From the NCBI GenBank assembly GCA_017538365.1, contig JAFYIZ010000017.1, positions 1 to 58,887 of the forward strand: 58,887 nucleotides of DNA, read 5' to 3'. Made by a program: the position numbers and the translations under genes. This document shows positions 53,953-58,887 of the stretch, piece after piece. Source of the stretch: a bacterium (GTDB lineage Bacteria > UBP6 > UBA1177). Within the stretch, counting starts at the first letter, position 1. Every line of letters begins with the position of its first letter. A model generated the notes under the pieces. The model did no database searches, was not told the DNA's origin, and saw nothing but the letters and a program-made list of their open reading frames with translations.

Positions 53953-56244
53953 ATGAAAAAATTACTTGTCGCACTCTCACTCGTTTTTGCGGTTTTTGCT
54001 CTATTCGGCGAAAAACCGAAATTTGAGATGATTAAACCTGCAAAACCTCTTGCAGTAAAAAACATGCCCGCTTTTGTAGAGCAGAAACTTCCTGCGCTGA
54101 TATCGCTTAAAAACCCGCTTTTCAAAGGTGAGATCCAAAATTCGAACACGATTTCCGGAATCGCAATCCATAGAATCGCGTGGTCTTACAACGGAATTCC
54201 TGTTGTCGGCAAATTCACAGTCATCAAAGAAAAAGACGGCAAAGTTGTAAACATCATCAACGGCATACATGATTTTTCGATCGACACCAAACCGGCTATG
54301 ACAGCTGAACAGGCCGCTACCGCTTTGGCTAAAAAGCAGTTCGGCAGCACGGTTTCGAAGCCCGATTTCGCTTCTTATCCGGTTATAATCGAATACAACG
54401 GCGAATACAGACTCGCATACCGCATCCGTTTCCGTCCGATCAGCCCGATTGACGGAAAATTTTACTTTGTTGACGCAAACAACGGCAGAGTTCTCCGCAC
54501 CGGAAATCTTGTAAAATTTGCAACAAACAAAGCAAAAGTTTTCGAGATGAACCCGGTAAGCACTCCGGAACCGATAGAAGTCGATCTTCTTTGGGTAGGA
54601 GACGATGCGGACGGATTCCTTTCGGCTGAAGAAGACGAAAACGGACTCAGAAAAATCGTTGCGGCAAACTGCCCTGACGAAGGCGAAACCTTTTCTTACG
54701 GACAGTATGAATTCCCTGTCTGCACAGTCAAACAGCTTGCAAACAAAGAGGAAAACGAAAATTTCATATACGAGGATTGGGAAAAGGGTCTGAAATACAA
54801 ATTCGATGTCCAGGACATTTATCCCGAAATCGCGCTTTACTACCACATGACGAAGATTTACAACTATCTTGCAGGGCTCGGCCTCAAGGAATACACTGAA
54901 CTTCCGAACCACAAAGGAGAAAAACCGATCGTCGGAATCGCAAACTTCCAGATGATGGGCTATTACAGCGGATACAACACGTCTGACCTTAAGCCGATGG
55001 ACAACGCTTTCTTCAGCAAGTATGACCCTTCTTTCTCTGAGATGTTTTTCGGTGATTTTGAATACAGTGACAGTGACGCCCTCGTTTTCGGTCAGGGCAC
55101 CAATGCCGATTTCGCTTATGACGGAGATGTTGTCTACCACGAATTCGGTCACGGTGTAATTGACGGTATTGCCCAGTTCGCATACGAAGGCTGGCCCGAC
55201 AAATACGGTTTCACAAACGAAATAATGGGAATGAATGAAGGCATGGCGGATGTTTTCTCCTTCATAATCACTGAAGATCCCTGCCTTGCAGAATATGTTG
55301 CAAAAGGAACCGGTCAGATGGCCGGAGCTGTTGAACTTGACGGAAAACTCTGTCTTAGAACGACGACAAACCCGAACCGTGTAAACGAAGATTTCAACGG
55401 TGAATCCCACAACGACGGTCTTCCGATGGTCGGAGCACACTGGGAAATTTATAAAAAAATGCTTGAAAAAGGCTTCACCAGAGACGACTTCGCACGTATT
55501 TTTCTTACTGCTCTCATGTCAGTTCCGCACAGCGAGATCGGCTACAGAGAATGGGGCGAACTCATGCTTGAGGCAACCGCATCAAGCCCTGCATCAGCTC
55601 TGAAGGAGGATTTCAAACAAATTCTCACAGACAGAGGTTACTTTGAAGAAGTCAGAGCAAGAAATGTCATGAATCCTGCCGAATACTTCTACTTCGGCGG
55701 AGTCGGTGACGGATACTACAACCAGTCAACAGACACCGTTAATATAGAATTGGAAGACGAGGATATAGAAGTAGCTCCCATGTATGTTCAGTTTTACTTC
55801 GATGTACCTGAATGTATCGATACTTTGACCATTAAGGGCACTCCTTACGGAAGCAGCGGTGATCAGAGATCCGCTCCCAAACTGACCGCTTTTGTCCGCG
55901 AAGGCGAACCTGTAATCTGGGAAGAAGACTATTCGATTACTGTAAAATATGACTACATTGTCGAAAGCGAAAGCAAAGGAACATGGACTTTCACAAATCT
56001 TAAACCTGGCACAAGATATTATATTCATTTTATAAACAAAGGACCTGCCGGACTTTTGTACACTCCGACAGCCAGGGCTTCCTGGACTTCCGAAAAAGAA
56101 TGCGGAGCTCCGGAAGAAGAATCTGACGACGATGTGATTTCAGACGATGATAGTGAAACCGCACCGGATGATGATAATATCTACAGCGATGACGAACCCA
56201 AGGAAGAAAAGAAAAGCAGCGGCTGCTCAATGACCGTTTTCTAA
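53953..56244 (+). CDS. Exported zinc metallopeptidase with FTP propeptide (M4/M36-like)
   Basis: A 763-residue secreted gluzincin. After a Sec signal, an FTP/PepSY-type propeptide covers about residues 30-180. The zinc site is HEFGH at 396-400 with the third ligand Glu429 in NEGMADVFS. The motif is closer to M36 fungalysin-like than to classical M4 (HELTH). A beta-rich domain (about 575-700) follows, then a strongly acidic Asp/Glu tail ending KKSSGCSMTVF. The tail has no membrane helix. Probably matures by loss of the propeptide. The next gene overlaps the stop. Confidence 0.92.
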   Translation: MKKLLVALSLVFAVFALFGEKPKFEMIKPAKPLAVKNMPAFVEQKLPALISLKNPLFKGEIQNSNTISGIAIHRIAWSYNGIPVVGKFTVIKEKDGKVVNIINGIHDFSIDTKPAMTAEQAATALAKKQFGSTVSKPDFASYPVIIEYNGEYRLAYRIRFRPISPIDGKFYFVDANNGRVLRTGNLVKFATNKAKVFEMNPVSTPEPIEVDLLWVGDDADGFLSAEEDENGLRKIVAANCPDEGETFSYGQYEFPVCTVKQLANKEENENFIYEDWEKGLKYKFDVQDIYPEIALYYHMTKIYNYLAGLGLKEYTELPNHKGEKPIVGIANFQMMGYYSGYNTSDLKPMDNAFFSKYDPSFSEMFFGDFEYSDSDALVFGQGTNADFAYDGDVVYHEFGHGVIDGIAQFAYEGWPDKYGFTNEIMGMNEGMADVFSFIITEDPCLAEYVAKGTGQMAGAVELDGKLCLRTTTNPNRVNEDFNGESHNDGLPMVGAHWEIYKKMLEKGFTRDDFARIFLTALMSVPHSEIGYREWGELMLEATASSPASALKEDFKQILTDRGYFEEVRARNVMNPAEYFYFGGVGDGYYNQSTDTVNIELEDEDIEVAPMYVQFYFDVPECIDTLTIKGTPYGSSGDQRSAPKLTAFVREGEPVIWEEDYSITVKYDYIVESESKGTWTFTNLKPGTRYYIHFINKGPAGLLYTPTARASWTSEKECGAPEEESDDDVISDDDSETAPDDDNIYSDDEPKEEKKSSGCSMTVF

Positions 56245-57215
56245 TGGATTTTCTGCAAAAAAATATCGATTCAGGGCTTTATCCGGCCTATCAGTCTGCA
56301 TCTTTGAAAAACGGTGTTTTTTCGTGCTGTCACGGAGGAACATTTGACTTTGATTCAACTGAAAAAATCAATGATTCCACGCAGTTTGATTTGGCTTCAC
56401 TCACGAAGGCGATAGTTACTGTTCCTATTTTTTACGAGCTTTTCTATTCGAAAAAACTTTCTGAAAACGAGAATATCTCCAGGTTTTTCAGAGATTTCGC
56501 ATGTAATGTCACAATCGTTGAGCTTTTAAACCACACTTCAGGTTTTCCGGCATGGCTTCCGTTTTACGAACTTATTCCGGCGGAAAAATCTTTGGAAGAA
56601 AGGAAAAAAGAAGTCGTAAAAATCATTTTCGGGCATAAAACTTCCGACAAAACTAAGTGTTACAGCGATCTGAACTATCTCCTTTTGGGTTTTATCCTTG
56701 AAAAAATTTTCAATCAACCGATTGATGAAATTTTTAAAAACTTCAAGGAATCAAACAACTTAAGTTTCGATCTAACATACCGTCCGAAGGAAAAGACCCC
56801 GAAAACAGCCTTTTCAAAAATGCGCGGATTATTTCCGGAAAGAGAGGTCGAAGATGAAAACTCGTGGTTTCTGGGTGGAATCACAGCTCACGCCGGAGTC
56901 TTCGGAAACGCATCGGAAGTTGTCGGCTATTTTGACAAGCTGCTGAAAACGCCGTGGTTCCTGCCTGTCGCGCAAAAACTCGATTTTGCCGGTTTCGACC
57001 GGCCGGAAGGAGACGATTCAAACTACGGAAAATCGGCAAAAAAACGATATTTCGGTCATTTGGGATTCACAGGCACAGCATTTCTCGTTGATCCTGAAAC
57101 AAACTCAACAGCAGCCCTTCTCACCAATTCGACACATCCGACACCCGAAAAGCCCGAAAGAAAAGAGCGGATTAAACGGGTAAGACAGCAGTTTTTTGAC
57201 AGTACGTTCCTTTGA
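56244..57215 (+). CDS. Beta-lactamase-fold serine hydrolase
   Basis: A 323-residue serine hydrolase of the class C/DD-peptidase fold. The nucleophile motif is S52-L-T-K55. The usual Tyr-x-Asn is replaced by YSD in CYSDLNYLLLG, and the third motif is GFTGTA. No signal peptide is seen. It may be a peptidase, esterase or inactive homologue; resistance to antibiotics cannot be inferred. It overlaps the preceding stop as TAATG. Confidence 0.85.
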   Translation: MDFLQKNIDSGLYPAYQSASLKNGVFSCCHGGTFDFDSTEKINDSTQFDLASLTKAIVTVPIFYELFYSKKLSENENISRFFRDFACNVTIVELLNHTSGFPAWLPFYELIPAEKSLEERKKEVVKIIFGHKTSDKTKCYSDLNYLLLGFILEKIFNQPIDEIFKNFKESNNLSFDLTYRPKEKTPKTAFSKMRGLFPEREVEDENSWFLGGITAHAGVFGNASEVVGYFDKLLKTPWFLPVAQKLDFAGFDRPEGDDSNYGKSAKKRYFGHLGFTGTAFLVDPETNSTAALLTNSTHPTPEKPERKERIKRVRQQFFDSTFL

Positions 57216-57263
57216 TCTCAGTTTATCGCATATATTCCTGAATAAAGCAGTGCAAAACGGCAC

Positions 57264-57291
57264 TTGATTTTGATTTTTTTGAAGCTACAAT
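57264..57291 (+). promoter_or_regulatory. Candidate promoter of the subtilisin gene
   Basis: TTGATT (57264-57269), 16 bp, TACAAT (57286-57291). The leader to the ATG at 57399 would be about 100 nt and includes a long inverted repeat. Confidence 0.6.
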
Positions 57292-57306
57292 TGTTAGTTT
57301 TTCGTA

Positions 57307-57347
57307 CCTTAGGAAACGTGTCGATTTTATTGACGATTTTTCTAAGG
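57307..57347 (+). promoter_or_regulatory. Structured 5' leader hairpin of the subtilisin gene
   Basis: Outer arms CCTTAG / CTAAGG with inner pairing GTCGA / TTGAC, forming a 41-nt stem-loop that begins about 10 nt after the predicted transcription start. It could stabilise the mRNA or respond to a signal. No known riboswitch class is recognised. Confidence 0.5.
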
Positions 57348-57398
57348 CATTGCTTTTGCTTATGATTTTTTGTTTTTTTGTTAATAAAGGAGGAAAAA

Positions 57399-58887
57399 AT
57401 GTCCTGTATGAAGAAACTCTTAATCTCTTTTCTGCTCTGTTTTTCATTTGTTCTGTCGGCTGAAAAGTTGGATTTTGAAGAACCCGTTTTGGGCAAACTC
57501 ATCGAAAGAAGCGGTTTTCTTTACGATACTTTTTACTATCACATGGACGGTGAACCGCAGTATCTTCTGCAGAAATACGATGAAATCGCGATTCCGCACT
57601 CTGTCAATCTGAACTCTCTCAACGGGCTTGAATTTAACGGAATCCGAATCACCGATATGATTTCAGAAGTCACTTTTGATCATCATAATTTCAGGGCATT
57701 CAAAATCAACCTTGATGAATTTGACCGCAAAAACTGGATACAAATTCGCAACGTTCTTGCGAAAAACGGCATTCAGGCTTGGCCGGTACTCACATATCAT
57801 GCAAAAGATACGCCGATAGTCCTTGACGGAAGCATGAACCTTGTTTTCATGAAATACACAACCAAAGAAGAGCAGGAAGAAACGCTTAAACTTTTCGGAC
57901 TCGAAGTTATCGAAATAATTGATGAGGAAAATGGATTTTACAAAGTACAGATTCCTACAGGCGCTGATCCTTTCGCTGTTGCAAACGCCCTTTTCACGAG
58001 AAGACTTGTCCGCTGGGCTCAGCCGAACTGGCTGTGGCACTTTATTCCGTTGTCTACCACCCCGAATGATCCATATTTTTCGAAACAGTGGCATCTCTCT
58101 CAGATGAATGTTCAGTATGCATGGGACACTGAAACAGGTGAAGGAAAAGATGTCAGAATTGCAATCGTTGATACTGGCGTAGATTTGAATCATCCTGACC
58201 TCAATGTTCTTTCAAATCTCGGTAAAGACTATCTCGGCAACCTTGGCGGCGCACCGAACATTCCCACCTACGGCGGCAACAACCAAGGCGGCAACGATCA
58301 CGAAGGCACACCTCACGGAACATCGTGTGCAGGTCTCGCAGCGGCAAAAACAAACAACAGCATGGGTGTTTCAGCTTCATGCTGGGGCTGCCCGATCATT
58401 CCGATAAGACTTATTGCCGATGCCGGTACTAACCAATATGCAGTAAATACGGCAGACAACTACAATGCCATGAAATATGCCGTTGACAACGGTGCATGGG
58501 TCGTCAGCAACAGTTGGGGAATGCAGGATGTTGACAATTGGGGCAACTGCACCAATGTTCCTGCAGACAACAACAGTTCACAGGGCGTTGACTACGGCAG
58601 AACAAACGGTAGAAGCGGCAAAGGTACGATTTTCCTCTGGGCGGCAGGTAACTCACACTGCAATACCAACATGAACAGTTTTCTCAAAGATAACGATTTA
58701 CTGGCAATCAGTGCATTAGGTCAGTCAGGTGCTTTGGAAAGCTATTCAAACTACGGTGCCGAAATCGATATTTCTGCAGGTGCAGGAGCAAACACTACTG
58801 ATATTCAGGGAAACCAGTACGGATATGCATGCAGCTCTTACGGATGCCTCGGAAGCCTTGACAACGGCACCGGCGACTATACGAGCG
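57399..58887 (+). CDS. Subtilisin-family (S8) serine peptidase, partial, cut by the window edge
   Basis: An open frame from the ATG at 57399, preceded by AAAGGAGG, to the end of the window (at least 496 residues). A Sec signal (about residues 1-22) is followed by a propeptide of some 200 residues. The catalytic Asp258 is in IAIVDTGVD and His306 in PHGTSCAG; the oxyanion-region Asn lies in WAAGNS. The catalytic Ser (GTSxA) would lie beyond the window. A second ATG four codons in could also serve as start. It follows the FTP peptidase and serine hydrolase genes, so three exported or hydrolytic enzymes are grouped here. Confidence 0.93.
   Translation, partial: MSCMKKLLISFLLCFSFVLSAEKLDFEEPVLGKLIERSGFLYDTFYYHMDGEPQYLLQKYDEIAIPHSVNLNSLNGLEFNGIRITDMISEVTFDHHNFRAFKINLDEFDRKNWIQIRNVLAKNGIQAWPVLTYHAKDTPIVLDGSMNLVFMKYTTKEEQEETLKLFGLEVIEIIDEENGFYKVQIPTGADPFAVANALFTRRLVRWAQPNWLWHFIPLSTTPNDPYFSKQWHLSQMNVQYAWDTETGEGKDVRIAIVDTGVDLNHPDLNVLSNLGKDYLGNLGGAPNIPTYGGNNQGGNDHEGTPHGTSCAGLAAAKTNNSMGVSASCWGCPIIPIRLIADAGTNQYAVNTADNYNAMKYAVDNGAWVVSNSWGMQDVDNWGNCTNVPADNNSSQGVDYGRTNGRSGKGTIFLWAAGNSHCNTNMNSFLKDNDLLAISALGQSGALESYSNYGAEIDISAGAGANTTDIQGNQYGYACSSYGCLGSLDNGTGDYTS

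Noticed and set aside
54001-55440. 479-codon open frame on the minus strand inside the metallopeptidase gene
   Set aside because: It is antisense to a well-supported zinc peptidase, its translation is low in recognisable motifs, and such long antisense frames are produced by this genome's codon bias against codons that read as stops on the other strand.

Overview
This 58.9 kb window is chromosomal DNA from a Gram-negative, probably anaerobic bacterium. Support comes from the many lipoprotein and Sec signal peptides, a complete sodium-pumping methylmalonyl-CoA decarboxylase operon, the DXS entry to isoprenoid synthesis, and envelope proteins with Asp/Ser-rich linkers, calcium-binding thrombospondin type 3 repeats, PEGA, DUF1566, FTP-metallopeptidase and subtilisin domains. 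That surface protein style is common in deltaproteobacterial/myxococcotal lineages and some candidate phyla. I cannot fix the taxon from the sequence alone; there is no rRNA or tRNA gene in view. I call fifty protein genes, the last running off the right edge.

Layout. 0.2-4.8 kb: VWA/thrombospondin lipoprotein, lipid kinase, convergent histidine ammonia-lyase. 5-10 kb: DUF58 protein, then yebC-ruvC-ruvA-ruvB and a coupled unknown gene. 10-12.4 kb: nitroreductase with two plausible starts and a COG2509-type flavoprotein. 12.5-16 kb: AT-rich accessory cluster of a lipoprotein, a tandem-duplicated DUF1566 protein and a CsgG-like/DUF1566 fusion. 16-20.8 kb (minus): epimerase, carboxyltransferase, gamma, biotin carrier and beta subunits of methylmalonyl-CoA decarboxylase; the beta subunit has an unusual exported N-terminal extension of about 260 residues. 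21-24.7 kb: ankyrin protein, fabZ, ROK kinase, nucleoside transporter. 24.7-27.2 kb: accessory patch with mosaic repeats, a pentanucleotide tandem repeat, a DUF1566 lipoprotein and an AAA/DUF4143 ATPase with a duplicated 41-bp operator-like leader. 27.2-30 kb (minus): guaB and a peptide transporter. 30.2-34.5 kb: sugar-ABC ATPase, M23 peptidase, beta-propeller lipoprotein, CBM9-like protein. 34.6-37.6 kb: a solitary MmeI-like type IIL restriction-modification protein. 37.7-40.7 kb: 5-formyl-THF cyclo-ligase, RNase Y, YmdB-like phosphoesterase. 40.7-47.5 kb (minus): trmL, an NTT/MFS-like membrane protein with HEAT repeats, a cyclic-nucleotide-binding protein, a small membrane protein and a secreted six-hairpin glycosidase. 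47.6-51.2 kb (minus): PEGA protein, two small proteins, inositol monophosphatase, LicC-like nucleotidyltransferase. 51.3-58.9 kb: rsmE, dxs, FTP metallopeptidase, serine hydrolase, partial subtilisin.

Working together: epimerase plus decarboxylase would convert methylmalonyl-CoA to propionyl-CoA while exporting sodium, a typical end step of succinate/propionate fermentation. The ruv genes resolve Holliday junctions. Several operons assemble or remodel the cell surface.

Regulatory reading: about a dozen candidate promoters fit TTGnnn - spacer - TAnnnT, nearly all with a 16-bp spacer. The most unusual items are the beta subunit with an exported domain, the mosaic intergenic repeats that carry a promoter at one end, the duplicated TGGACA/TGTCCA element, and the HEAT-transporter/cNMP operon.
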